A stretch of 64,000 bases of DNA, from NCBI RefSeq assembly GCF_003675325.1, contig NZ_CP033073.1, forward strand, positions 3,720,001-3,784,000. The letters run 5' to 3'. Made by a program: the position numbers and the translations under genes. Source of the DNA: Streptomyces dangxiongensis. Lineage in GTDB: Bacteria; Actinomycetota; Actinomycetes; Streptomycetales; Streptomycetaceae. This document shows, in pieces, positions 9,293 through 17,580 of this stretch. Below the pieces are notes generated by a model. The model was not told the DNA's origin and did not search any database. It saw nothing but the letters and a program-made list of their open reading frames with translations. The stretch's first letter is position 1. The number at the start of each line of letters is the position of its first letter.

Positions 9293-9838
9293 TTATGCCG
9301 CCCGGGACCGGTCCCTGCCCGGCCGTCCCGCCGCCGTCCGGGCACCGACCCGGGTCCGGGTGGCCACTAGCTGCCCGTCCTGCGGGTAGGCGTGCCAGGT
9401 GCGCCAGTGCACCTGCCCCTCGTGGCGCTGGGCGAGCATCGCGGTGAAGGCGTGGGGGCTGCCGGGGAAGACGCCGGCCAGGCCGTGCGGATGGTCGCAG
9501 ACGAGGGCCAGCAGTTCCTGGGCGCGGCCCTCGAAGGAGCCGGGCGGGAGGACCTCGACGCGGGCGGCGAACTCGTACTCCCAGTCGCCGACGCGTTTGG
9601 CGACGCCCACCGGCAGCGGGGTGCTGGAGCCGGGGATGCAGGCGACGGTCTCCGAGCAGCTACTGCGGCGCTCCTCGAGGAGGATCTGGTGGGACGCGCC
9701 GAGCAGGCGCAACTGGAGCTTGGCTCCGGTGAGTTCGAGGTCGAGGGTGGCCAGGGCGGGCAGCGGTTCGCGTCCCAGGGCCCAGGCGAGGTCGGCAGCC
9801 CGTGTATCGGTGTAGGAGGTGTTCAGGGTCGTGAGCAT
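9293..9838 (-). CDS. DUF2617 family protein
   Basis: A 181-residue soluble protein matching the actinobacterial DUF2617 family by the segments LQLRLLGASHQI, ETVACIPGS and WEYEFAARVEVL. The C-terminal HWRTWHAYPQDGQLVATRTRV is also conserved. Two cysteines are present. Function unknown. It is next to the spermidine synthase-like gene and transcribed in the same direction with an 80 bp gap. Confidence 0.8.
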   Translation of the reverse strand: MLTTLNTSYTDTRAADLAWALGREPLPALATLDLELTGAKLQLRLLGASHQILLEERRSSCSETVACIPGSSTPLPVGVAKRVGDWEYEFAARVEVLPPGSFEGRAQELLALVCDHPHGLAGVFPGSPHAFTAMLAQRHEGQVHWRTWHAYPQDGQLVATRTRVGARTAAGRPGRDRSRAA

Positions 9839-10160
9839 GGGTCGGCTCCGCTAACGCGCAAGGAGGAGGGAGATCGGCCTGTCAGTCCGGTCGGCCCGGC
9901 CGCAGGGGGGCCAGGGGGACGCCGAGGGGCTGCGTCGGCGTTGTAGAGAGAACCACGAACTGTGGTGACGCCACAGCGTTTTTACCCAACTCCGCCGGGT
10001 TTCCATCCCCCGGGGGGCTCAACAGCTCAACTGTTCAACCATGGCCGTGCGGCGGGCGCGCGACCGGAACGGGCGAACGCCCGCCGGATGTTCGTATCCG
10101 ACGGGCGTCCGGGTGCGGCCCGGATGCGGTTCCCCCCGCTTCCGGAAGCTCTGCCCCGTG
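9839..10160. other. intergenic region without a gene
   Basis: About 320 bp. It contains the upstream region of the DUF2617 gene and the terminator at 10077-10108. No reading frame here has coding character. Confidence 0.6.
10077..10108 (-). terminator. hairpin after the Gly/Cys-tailed protein gene
   Basis: A 13 bp stem with one mismatch (ACGCCCGCCGGAT/ATCCGACGGGCGT) and loop GTTCGT, about 50 bp downstream of the stop at 10161. Confidence 0.6.
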
Positions 10161-10475
10161 TCAGCCGCCTCCCCCGCATCCGCCCCCGCCGCCGCCGCAC
10201 GACGATCCCCCGCCACAGGAGTGGCCGCCGCCGCAGGAGTGACCTCCGTGGTGCCCGCCGTCCGACCCGGAGGCCGCGCCCAGGCCGCCCGCCCACCAAC
10301 TGGTGTTGCCGCCGTCGGAGGACGATGACGACGATGCCGATGACGAGCGGGACGGCCGGCCGCGCCCGCCGCCCTTGCCGAGCGACAGCCCGGCCTGCCG
10401 GTTTTGGCGGTTGCGACTCGCCACCCGTGCGCTGACAAGAACCGCCGCCACCACCAGGATGATGCCGATGACCAT
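10161..10475 (-). CDS. small membrane protein with Gly/Cys-rich tail
   Basis: A 104-residue protein. The start is the ATG at 10475, preceded by AAGGAGGG with ideal spacing. One N-terminal hydrophobic helix (MVIGIILVVAAVLVSARVA) is followed by a basic segment, a serine stretch, and a tail made almost only of Gly, His, Ser and Cys with repeated HSCGGG/SSCGGG motifs. The His/Cys spacing could bind metal or form disulfides; this is inference. The type is common in streptomycetes as an uncharacterised protein. Divergent from the aminotransferase gene, with a 149 bp shared promoter region. Confidence 0.75.
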   Translation of the reverse strand: MVIGIILVVAAVLVSARVASRNRQNRQAGLSLGKGGGRGRPSRSSSASSSSSSDGGNTSWWAGGLGAASGSDGGHHGGHSCGGGHSCGGGSSCGGGGGGCGGGG

Positions 10476-10624
10476 GGCGTCACCCTCCTTCCGTTCCCCC
10501 GAAGCGGCCCCCCGTGGGCGCCTCGCCGTTGCCGCGTCTCGCGCGGTGACCGGGAGATGCCCACCCCGGTCCGCGCGCAAAGCACAGTTGAGGAAGTCCA
10601 GAGCTTGGGCGGAGGATGACCGCC

Positions 10625-11800
10625 ATGACCTCCAGCGCACGCCCCTACCTCAACCGCCGGCTCGCCGCGTTCGGGACGACGATCTTCGCCGAGATGTCGG
10701 CGCTCGCCGTGGCGACCGGGTCGATCAATTTGGGCCAGGGCTTCCCGGACACGGACGGGCCCGAGGAGGTCCGGGAGGCGGCCGTACGGGCGCTGCGCGA
10801 CGGCCGCGGCAACCAGTACCCGCCGGGCCCCGGCGTCCCCGAACTGCGCGCCGCGATCGCCGCGCACCAGCAGCGCCGGTACGGCCTGTCCTGGGACCCC
10901 GGCACCGAGGTGCTGGTCACCGCGGGCGCGACGGAGGCGATCGCGGCGGCGCTGCTGGCGCTGGTCGAGCCCGGGGACGAGGTCGTGGCCCTGGAGCCGT
11001 ACTACGACTCGTACGCGGCGAGCATCGCGATGGCCGGCGGCACGCGGGTGCCGGTGACGCTGCGACCGCACGAGGGACACTTCCGGCTGGACCTGGACGA
11101 GCTGCGCGCGGCCGTCACCGGCCGCACCCGGCTGCTGCTGCTCAACACCCCGCACAACCCGACCGGCACGGTCCTCACCCGCGCGGAACTCGCCGCGATC
11201 GCCGAGCTGGCGGTGGAGCGGGATCTGCTGGTGGTGACCGACGAGGTGTACGAGCACCTGGTCTTCGACGGCGCCGAGCACCTGCCGCTCGCCGGGTTCC
11301 CCGGGATGCGCGAGCGCACGGTCGGCATCGGCTCGGCCGGCAAGACGTTCTCGTTCACCGGCTGGAAGGTGGGCTGGGTGACGGGGTCGCCGGAGCTGGT
11401 CGGCGCGGTCCGCACGGTGAAGCAGTACCTGACGTACGTCGCCTCGGGGCCCTTCCAGTACGCGATCGCCGAGGCCCTCGCCCTGCCCGACTCCTACTTC
11501 GAGGAGTACCGCCGCACCATGCTGGCCCGCCGGGACATCCTGACGGAGGGGCTGACCGCGGCGGGCTTCGGGGTGTTCCGGCCCGCCGGCACCTACTTCG
11601 TCACCGCCGACATCCGCCCCCTCGGCGAGAAGGACGGGTTCGCCTTCTGCCGCGCCCTGCCCGAGCGCGCGGGCGTGGTGGCCGTCCCCAACGCGGTCTT
11701 CTACGACGACCGGGAGGCCGGGGCGCCCTTCGTGCGGTTCGCGTTCTGCAAGCGGGAGGAGGTCCTGCGGGAGGCGGTGGAGCGGCTGCGGGCCATGTGA
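10625..11800 (+). CDS. class I/II PLP-dependent aminotransferase
   Basis: A 391-residue fold-type I aminotransferase. The PLP lysine is in SAGKTFSFTGWKVGW, the pyridine-binding region is NTPHNPTGTV and VTDEVYEHLVFDG, and the N-terminus carries INLGQGFPD, typical of the kynurenine/glutamine transaminase-like and MalY-like branch. GGAGG at 10611-10615 sits nine bases before the ATG at 10625; the ATG at 10616 is too close to that site. The exact donor is unknown; the GQGFP subgroup often acts on kynurenine, glutamine or methionine, which is interesting given the kyn operon 8 kb away. Confidence 0.9.
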   Translation: MTSSARPYLNRRLAAFGTTIFAEMSALAVATGSINLGQGFPDTDGPEEVREAAVRALRDGRGNQYPPGPGVPELRAAIAAHQQRRYGLSWDPGTEVLVTAGATEAIAAALLALVEPGDEVVALEPYYDSYAASIAMAGGTRVPVTLRPHEGHFRLDLDELRAAVTGRTRLLLLNTPHNPTGTVLTRAELAAIAELAVERDLLVVTDEVYEHLVFDGAEHLPLAGFPGMRERTVGIGSAGKTFSFTGWKVGWVTGSPELVGAVRTVKQYLTYVASGPFQYAIAEALALPDSYFEEYRRTMLARRDILTEGLTAAGFGVFRPAGTYFVTADIRPLGEKDGFAFCRALPERAGVVAVPNAVFYDDREAGAPFVRFAFCKREEVLREAVERLRAM

Positions 11801-11805
11801 GCCGA

Positions 11806-11831
11806 GGTCCGGGGGCCGCCGCCCCCGGACC
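11806..11831. terminator. bidirectional terminator
   Basis: Perfect 11 bp stem GGTCCGGGGGC/GCCCCCGGACC with loop CGCC, between the convergent aminotransferase and YbjN genes. Confidence 0.85.
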
Positions 11832-11843
11832 CCACGGACCGGG

Positions 11844-12374
11844 TTACTCCCCGTCGTCCTCGGGCTTCTCCGCCTCGTCGACCTCCTGCTCCAGGCCGAG
11901 CTGCTCGACCAGCCACTTGTCGAACTCGATCGCGGCCCGCACCCAGCTGACCGTGGAGGAGACGAAGTGGTTGATGTCGACGCCCGTGCCGATCAGCATC
12001 TGGGCCTCGCCGATCAGGCGGACGGTGCCGTCGTCATGGGTGTGGGTGTACACCTTGGGCCACAGGGTGCGGCGGTTCCAGTCGTCGATGGACTCCAGAA
12101 GCTGCGGCTTCTCGTCGATCGGGTGGGGGCGGTCGTAGAACGTCCGCACCGAGAAGATCGCCTGTTCGGCCTCCCCGCGGAACATGAAGTAGGTGCGGAA
12201 CTGCTCCCACGGCGCCGCGAGGTCACCCTCCTCGTCGACGACGTACTTCAGCTCCATCTGCTCGAGGAGCTGCTTCACCAGGTCCTGATCCGGGAGGACG
12301 GGGCCCGCCGGTCCTTGGGGCTGCGGTTCGGGCTGGCCCCCGAAATTAGGAATCGAGGACGGGTCGATGCTCAC
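11844..12374 (-). CDS. YbjN domain-containing protein
   Basis: A 176-residue protein with a YbjN-like type III secretion chaperone-like fold. It contains QLLEQMELKYVVDEEGDL, FRTYFMFRGEAEQAIFSV, and RTLWPKVYTHTHDDGTVRL. The Pro-rich N-terminus is disordered and the last 15 residues are acidic. GTG start at 12374 with AAGGG nine bases upstream. Found widely in actinobacteria beside clpB or phosphoglycerate mutase genes; the molecular role is unknown. Convergent with the aminotransferase. Confidence 0.85.
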   Translation of the reverse strand: MSIDPSSIPNFGGQPEPQPQGPAGPVLPDQDLVKQLLEQMELKYVVDEEGDLAAPWEQFRTYFMFRGEAEQAIFSVRTFYDRPHPIDEKPQLLESIDDWNRRTLWPKVYTHTHDDGTVRLIGEAQMLIGTGVDINHFVSSTVSWVRAAIEFDKWLVEQLGLEQEVDEAEKPEDDGE

Positions 12375-12557
12375 CGTGTTTTTCCCTTCATGCGGATGCC
12401 GCCATCCTCCCCCATGCGGGGAGGGGGGTGGCAAGCCCTGACGGGGCCTGTCAGCCCGTGGCGGACATGATCCGGCAGGGGGTGCCGTGGGCGGTGACGC
12501 GGGGGTGCGCCCGTACGCCGGTCCGAGTGAACCCCGCACGCCCGCCGAAACGTGGAA

Positions 12558-12589
12558 GTCCCCTCTCCCGGCGTTCCGGGAGAGGGGAC
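12558..12589 (-). terminator. intrinsic terminator after clpB
   Basis: Perfect 14 bp stem GTCCCCTCTCCCGG/CCGGGAGAGGGGAC with loop CGTT, 12 bp past the clpB stop. Confidence 0.9.
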
Positions 12590-12600
12590 CGTGAGCGGCC

Positions 12601-15198
12601 CTACAGGGTCTTGCCGGTGGCGGGGCCGACCAGCAGCCCGTCCTCGAAGCGGTCCACGCGGACCGTGTCGCCGTCCTTGATCTCGCCGGACAGGATCTCC
12701 TTGGCGAGCCGGTCGCCGATCGCGGTCTGCACCAGGCGGCGCAGCGGGCGGGCGCCGTACGCCGGGTCCAGGCCCTCCTCCGCCAGCCAGGCCAGCGCCG
12801 GCGGGGTGATCTCCAGCGTGAGCCGGCGCTCGGCCAGCCGCCTGGCCAGCCGCTCGATCTGCAACTGGGCGATCCGCTCCAGCTCGGGCTTGGTCAGCGC
12901 CGAGAAGACGACCAGGTCGTCCAGGCGGTTGAGGAACTCCGGCTTGAAGGAGGACCGGACGACCTCCAGCACCTGCTCCTTCTTCTCCGTCTCGCTGCGC
13001 AGCGGGTCGACCAGGAACTGGCTGCCCAGGTTGGAGGTGAGTACCAGGATGGTGTTGCGGAAGTCGACCGTGCGGCCCTGACCGTCCGTCAGGCGCCCGT
13101 CGTCCAGCACCTGGAGCAGGATGTCGAAGACCTCGGGGTGGGCCTTCTCCACCTCGTCCAGCAGGACGACGCTGTACGGGCGCCGCCGCACCGCCTCGGT
13201 GAGCTGGCCGCCCTCCTCGTAGCCGATGTACCCGGGGGGCGCGCCGACGAGCCGGGCCACGCTGTGCTTCTCGCCGTACTCGGACATGTCGACGCGGACC
13301 ATGGCCCGCTCGTCGTCGAAGAGGAAGTCGGCGAGTGCCTTGGCGAGTTCGGTCTTGCCGACGCCGGTGGGGCCGAGGAAGAGGAAGGACCCGGTGGGCC
13401 GGTCGGGGTCGGCGATCCCGGCCCGCGAGCGCCGTACGGCGTCGCTCACGGCGCGTACGGCCTCACCCTGGCCGATGAGCCGCCTGCCCAGCTCCTCCTC
13501 CATGCGCAGCAGCTTCTGCGTCTCGCCCTCCAGCAGGCGGCCGGCCGGGATGCCGGTCCAGGCGGCGACGACGTCGGCGATGTCGTCGGAGCCGACCTCC
13601 TCCTTGACCATGGTGTCCCGGGCGACCTCCTCCTCGGCCTGGGAGGCGGCCTCCAGCTCCTTCTCGAGCTGCGGGATCTCGCCGTAGAGCAGCTTGGCGG
13701 CGGTGTCGAAGTCGCCGTCGCGCTGGGCGCGTTCGGCCTGCCCGCGCACGTCGTCGAGGCGTTCCTTCAGCTCACCGACGCGGTTGAGGGACTGCTTCTC
13801 CTTCTCCCAGCGGGCGGTGAGGCCGCGCAGCTCCTCCTCCTTGTCGGCGAGGTCGCGGCGCAGCTTCTCCAGGCGGGCCACGGAGGCCGGGTCGGTCTCC
13901 TTGGCGATCGCCAGTTCCTCCATCTTCAGCCGGTCGACGGCGCGCTGGAGTTCGTCGATCTCGACGGGCGAGGAGTCGATCTCCATGCGCAGCCGGGAGG
14001 CGGCCTCGTCCACCAGGTCGATGGCCTTGTCCGGCAGGAAGCGGGAGGTGATGTACCGGTCGGAGAGGGTGGCGGCGGCCACCAGCGCGCTGTCCGCGAT
14101 CTGCACCTTGTGGTGGGCCTCGTACCGGCCCTTGAGGCCGCGCAGGATCGCGATGGTGTCCTCGACGCTCGGCTCGGCGACCAGCACCTGCTGGAAGCGG
14201 CGCTCCAGGGCGGGGTCCTTCTCGATCCGCTCCCGGTACTCGTCCAGGGTGGTGGCGCCCACCATCCGCAGCTCGCCGCGGGCCAGCATGGGCTTGAGCA
14301 TGTTGCCCGCGTCCATGGCCGAGTCCCCGCCGGCGCCGGCGCCCACGACGGTGTGCAGCTCGTCGATGAAGGTGATGACCTGCCCGTCGGAGTCCTTGAT
14401 CTCGGCGAGGACGGCCTTGAGCCGCTCCTCGAACTCGCCGCGGTACTTGGCGCCGGCCACCATCGCGCCGAGGTCCAGCGCGACCAGCCGCTTGTCCTTC
14501 AGCGACTCGGGCACGTCGCCCTTCACGATCCGCTGGGCGAGCCCCTCGACGACGGCGGTCTTGCCGACGCCGGGCTCGCCGATGAGCACGGGGTTGTTCT
14601 TGGTCCTGCGGCTGAGCACCTGCACGACCCGCCGGATTTCCTGGTCCCGTCCGATGACCGGGTCCAGCCGGCCCTCGCGGGCGGCGGCGGTGAAGTCGGT
14701 GCCGAACTTCTCCAGGGCCTTGTACTGGCCCTCCGGGTCGGCGGTGGTCACGCGGCGTCCTCCCCTGGCCTTCTGGAAGGCCTCTTGCAGTTTCCTGGCG
14801 TCGGCGCCCTGCTTCTCGAGCACGTCCCCTGCCGCGCCGCCCTGCGCGGCGATGCCGATGAGCAGGTGCTCGGTGGACAGGTACTCGTCACCGAGCGCTC
14901 GGGCGCGTTCGCCGGCGTCGGCGATCGCGGCCAGCAGCTCGCGGTTGGGCTGCGGCGGCGCGACGGTGGACCCGGTCACGCTGGGCAGGCCGGCGAGGAC
15001 GCGTTCGGCGCCGGAGCGTACGGCGGCCTGGTCGGCGTCGACGGCCGCGAGCAGGTCGGTGATGTTCTCGTTGTCCTGCCCCTGGAGCAGAGCCAGCAGC
15101 AGGTGGGCAGGGGTGAGGTCCGGGTGCCCCTCGGTCACGGCGCGGCTGCTCGCCGCGTTGATCGCGTCCCGGCTCCTGTTGGTCAGCTCGGCGTCCAC
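12601..15198 (-). CDS. clpB: ATP-dependent disaggregase ClpB
   Basis: An 865-residue Hsp100 chaperone that works with DnaK/DnaJ/GrpE to reactivate aggregated proteins. Order: Clp N-domain ([12 protein letters not shown]), AAA+ 1 with Walker [14 protein letters not shown] and Walker [10 protein letters not shown], coiled-coil M-domain (about residues 390-510), AAA+ 2 with [14 protein letters not shown] and [11 protein letters not shown], then the D2 C-terminal domain. GTG start at 15198 with GAGGAGGA upstream; the longer upstream frame lacks support. A HAIR operator lies about 80 bp upstream, so it belongs to the HspR regulon together with the dnaK operon 7 kb away. It has its own terminator. 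Confidence 0.97.
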   Translation of the reverse strand: MDAELTNRSRDAINAASSRAVTEGHPDLTPAHLLLALLQGQDNENITDLLAAVDADQAAVRSGAERVLAGLPSVTGSTVAPPQPNRELLAAIADAGERARALGDEYLSTEHLLIGIAAQGGAAGDVLEKQGADARKLQEAFQKARGGRRVTTADPEGQYKALEKFGTDFTAAAREGRLDPVIGRDQEIRRVVQVLSRRTKNNPVLIGEPGVGKTAVVEGLAQRIVKGDVPESLKDKRLVALDLGAMVAGAKYRGEFEERLKAVLAEIKDSDGQVITFIDELHTVVGAGAGGDSAMDAGNMLKPMLARGELRMVGATTLDEYRERIEKDPALERRFQQVLVAEPSVEDTIAILRGLKGRYEAHHKVQIADSALVAAATLSDRYITSRFLPDKAIDLVDEAASRLRMEIDSSPVEIDELQRAVDRLKMEELAIAKETDPASVARLEKLRRDLADKEEELRGLTARWEKEKQSLNRVGELKERLDDVRGQAERAQRDGDFDTAAKLLYGEIPQLEKELEAASQAEEEVARDTMVKEEVGSDDIADVVAAWTGIPAGRLLEGETQKLLRMEEELGRRLIGQGEAVRAVSDAVRRSRAGIADPDRPTGSFLFLGPTGVGKTELAKALADFLFDDERAMVRVDMSEYGEKHSVARLVGAPPGYIGYEEGGQLTEAVRRRPYSVVLLDEVEKAHPEVFDILLQVLDDGRLTDGQGRTVDFRNTILVLTSNLGSQFLVDPLRSETEKKEQVLEVVRSSFKPEFLNRLDDLVVFSALTKPELERIAQLQIERLARRLAERRLTLEITPPALAWLAEEGLDPAYGARPLRRLVQTAIGDRLAKEILSGEIKDGDTVRVDRFEDGLLVGPATGKTL

Positions 15199-15279
15199 GT
15201 GTCCGTTCTCCTCCTCGGCGTCATCGCGACGACCGCCTCTCCCAGCGCGACGGTCCTGCCTCAACCAACGTGCACAAAG

Positions 15280-15299
15280 TTGAGTCTATTCCACTCAAG
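15280..15299. promoter_or_regulatory. HAIR element (HspR operator) of clpB
   Basis: TTGAGT-N7-ACTCAAG matches the HspR-associated inverted repeat CTTGAGT-N7-ACTCAAG except at the first base of the left arm. It lies 82-101 bp upstream of the clpB start, as expected for HspR repression of clpB in Streptomyces. Confidence 0.93.
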
Positions 15300-15334
15300 G
15301 CAAGAGGTGTACCCGGGTCGGCTAGGTTTCCCGC

Positions 15335-15748
15335 ATGTCCTCGTACTCCGTAGACCCGGCTTCCCCCGACGAGCCGTACCTCGCCTTCTGGCGGGAGCGG
15401 CATCTGTGCACGCTGACGACCCTGCGACCGGACGGCAGTCCGCACGTCGTACCGGTCGGGGTGACGTACGACCCCGGGGCGCGGCTGGCCCGGGTCATCA
15501 CGAACGGGTCCAGCGCGAAGGCGGCGCACGTGCTCGCCGCCGGGGCCGACGGGGCGCGGGTGGCGGTGTGCCAGGTGGACGGCCGGCGCTGGGCCACGCT
15601 GGAGGGGCGCGCGCACGTGCGGACCGAGCCGGAGCGGGTCGGGGAGGCGGAGCGGCGGTACGCCGAGCGCTACCGGCGGACGCCGGGCCCGAACCCGTCC
15701 CGGGTGGTCATCGAGATCGAGGTCGAGCGGGCGCTGGGGCACGGTTGA
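15335..15748 (+). CDS. PPOX-class F420/FMN-dependent split-barrel protein
   Basis: A 137-residue split beta-barrel flavin-binding protein of the pyridoxamine 5'-phosphate oxidase superfamily, closest in pattern to the short F420-dependent actinobacterial type ([47 protein letters not shown]). Such enzymes reduce small substrates with F420H2 or bind flavin or heme. No operon partner. It diverges from clpB over the HAIR region, so HspR could influence it too, though this is only suggested by position. Confidence 0.85.
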   Translation: MSSYSVDPASPDEPYLAFWRERHLCTLTTLRPDGSPHVVPVGVTYDPGARLARVITNGSSAKAAHVLAAGADGARVAVCQVDGRRWATLEGRAHVRTEPERVGEAERRYAERYRRTPGPNPSRVVIEIEVERALGHG

Positions 15749-15809
15749 GGAACGGCTGGTTCCGGCCACCGTCGAGGGCGCCCGTACCCGGAGAAACCCC
15801 CGGAAATTA

Positions 15810-15848
15810 CAGCGGCGTCACCGTGTTCAGGTCACGGTGACGCCGCTG
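15810..15848. terminator. bidirectional terminator
   Basis: Perfect 16 bp stem CAGCGGCGTCACCGTG/CACGGTGACGCCGCTG with loop TTCAGGT, between the convergent split-barrel and Rieske-like genes. Confidence 0.92.
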
Positions 15849-15892
15849 CGGGGGGAAGCGCCTGAGCGATCTGTTACGACGGGGGAATCGCG

Positions 15893-16228
15893 TCAGGCAC
15901 TGCGGGGGGTGGCCGAGATGGTCCTCAGGTCGGTCTCCGGCGGCTCGCACAGCCGGTGGTCGCGCTGGTCCAGGTTCACAAAGATCATTCCGTATCGGAT
16001 GGCGCATCGCACCGGCTGCGGCGCACCACGCGGCTTGCGCAGACACCGGTACGCCCGCACGTCCCCGTCCTCGTCCCGCGTGACGACGACCGGTTCGCCG
16101 AACACGGGCACCATCAGGGAGTCACCGCTGTGGGGGATGGCGGTGACCAGGTCGATGAAGTGCCAGCCGGAGCGGTAGGCGGTGGCCATCTCGCGACGGA
16201 AGGAGCGGTCGTCTGGCGGGGTCGTCAC
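15893..16228 (-). CDS. Rieske-like small protein lacking cluster ligands
   Basis: A 111-residue soluble protein. The middle (PVFGEPVVVTRDEDGDVRAYRC) reads like the start of a Rieske [2Fe-2S] domain. Where the ligand pairs C-x-H and C-x2-H should be, the protein has RCLRKPRG and RCAIRYGMIFVNLD, so both histidines are missing. GTG start with AGGAG overlapping the end of the upstream peptide gene; the two genes are one base apart and so coupled. A [2Fe-2S] cluster is unlikely. Function unknown; the tight pairing with a small secreted peptide suggests a joint role. Confidence 0.65.
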   Translation of the reverse strand: MTTPPDDRSFRREMATAYRSGWHFIDLVTAIPHSGDSLMVPVFGEPVVVTRDEDGDVRAYRCLRKPRGAPQPVRCAIRYGMIFVNLDQRDHRLCEPPETDLRTISATPRSA

Positions 16229-16229
16229 G

Positions 16230-16424
16230 TCAGCTCCTCACAGCATCCGTGTGAATCACCGGCCAACTGGTATCACTGGCGACCACGGTAGTCGTGGCCA
16301 CCGACGGCCAGCTGGTGTCCGCTCGAGCGTCGCTCTTCTCACCGGTGAGGCCGCCCAGCGCTCCCGCGGCCGCCACAACGGAGAAGGCGGCGACAAGTAT
16401 CGAGCGAAGCAGTCTCTTACCCAT
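16230..16424 (-). CDS. small secreted peptide with DTSWP repeats
   Basis: A 64-residue protein starting MGKRLLRS (an alternative GTG start six codons earlier at 16442). A basic N-region, the hydrophobic core ILVAAFSVVAAAGALGGL and a small-residue region resemble a signal peptide. The mature part of about 25-30 residues contains two copies of DTSWP separated by 10 residues and ends in HTDAVRS. It is the first gene of a two-gene unit with the Rieske-like gene and is divergent from a TrmB/LuxR-type regulator. Candidate exported signal or modified peptide; this is inference. The overlapping frames show no competing gene. Confidence 0.6.
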   Translation of the reverse strand: MGKRLLRSILVAAFSVVAAAGALGGLTGEKSDARADTSWPSVATTTVVASDTSWPVIHTDAVRS

Positions 16425-16528
16425 AGTCGGCTTCGTCCTCACTTGAAGGTCCCCTCTTCCCCCGTCGGGTACGACGATGGCTCATTCGGGCACGTCGTGG
16501 CCACATAATCAATGCATCATGTTCCTGC

Positions 16529-17539
16529 ATGTTCAGGACCCTGGGGGGTGGAGATTTGGCAACGAATCAGACTAAAGCTGCACATCCCCATGCTGTGACG
16601 GAGATGTGCGAGCAAGGGGCCCGTCTCTACGCCGACGCGCTGCGTGCCGGACGCGTCGCCCGCGCCGAGGCGGAATCCGCCCCGTGCCTGCTGGAGTTCG
16701 CCCTTCTGCACCCCGATCCCGACGATCCGGAATGGCTCCGTCCGGTACCTGCGCCCGTGGCGCTGGCCCAGCGGCTCAGCCCCCTGGAGCGCGAGATCAC
16801 CGAGCGCCGGCGGCTGTCGATCCAACTGGCCGACGTCTTCGAGCCGTTCATGGCTCTCAGCAGCCACATGACCGCGACCACCGATTCAATCACGGTGCTG
16901 GAGGGCGGGGAGCGCATCAACGCGGCGCTGAACCTGGCCACGGCCCAGTGCCAGGCCGAGGTGCTCACGGTCCAGCCGAGCAACCGCTACTCCGAGCGCA
17001 GCCTGCTGCGGGGGCTGGAACGCGACCGGCCGCTGATCGAACGTGGTGTGAAGATCCGGACGCTGTATCAGCACACCGCGCGGTACAACCCGGAGAAGCT
17101 GGCGTACGTGGCCCAGCTCACCAACGGCAAGGCGGAGTACCGCACCATCGACGAACTGGTGGAGCGCCTCATCATCTGCGACGAGACCGTCGCCTTCATC
17201 CCCACGCGGGACGACCAGCAGGTCGCCCTGGAGCTGCGCCACCCGGGTCTCGTCCGCTACCTGATCAAGGTGTTCGAGTTCATGTGGGACCGGGCGGTCC
17301 CGCTGAGCGCCGGCGCCCCCTACGAGACCGCCGCCGACGGCATCACCAACATCCAGCACTCCATCGCCAAGCTCCTGGTGGAGGGCCACGTGGACGAAGC
17401 CATCGCCCGCCGCCTCGGCATGAACGTGCGCACCTGCCGGGCCCACATCGCCAAACTGGCCCAGGCCCTCGGCAGCGGCAGCCGCGCCCAGCTCGGCTAC
17501 CTCATCGCCCAGTCGGGCATCCTCGACCGGGACCAGTGA
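16529..17539 (+). CDS. TrmB/LuxR-type transcriptional regulator
   Basis: A protein of about 320-336 residues. An N-terminal helical part (SAPCLLEFALLHPDPDDPEWL) is followed by a TrmB-like phospholipase-D-fold sensor segment (residues about 130-260: ERGVKIRTLYQHTARYN, ERLIICDETVAFIP). The C-terminal LuxR helix-turn-helix is LLVEGHVDEAIARRLGMNVRTCRAHIAKL. No response-regulator receiver is present. The start is uncertain: ATG 16529 has no clear ribosome site, and the TTG and GTG codons shortly downstream are alternatives. Divergent from the DTSWP peptide gene and convergent with a paralogue. Likely controls the peptide operon. Confidence 0.85.
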   Translation: MFRTLGGGDLATNQTKAAHPHAVTEMCEQGARLYADALRAGRVARAEAESAPCLLEFALLHPDPDDPEWLRPVPAPVALAQRLSPLEREITERRRLSIQLADVFEPFMALSSHMTATTDSITVLEGGERINAALNLATAQCQAEVLTVQPSNRYSERSLLRGLERDRPLIERGVKIRTLYQHTARYNPEKLAYVAQLTNGKAEYRTIDELVERLIICDETVAFIPTRDDQQVALELRHPGLVRYLIKVFEFMWDRAVPLSAGAPYETAADGITNIQHSIAKLLVEGHVDEAIARRLGMNVRTCRAHIAKLAQALGSGSRAQLGYLIAQSGILDRDQ

Positions 17540-17580
17540 GGCCTGCCCCCGGGTCCGCCCGGGGACACCGTCCGCCCGCC

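Noticed and set aside
13138..15840. 900-codon plus-strand frame opposite clpB
   Set aside because: GC-skew shadow of ClpB; no domain or RBS.
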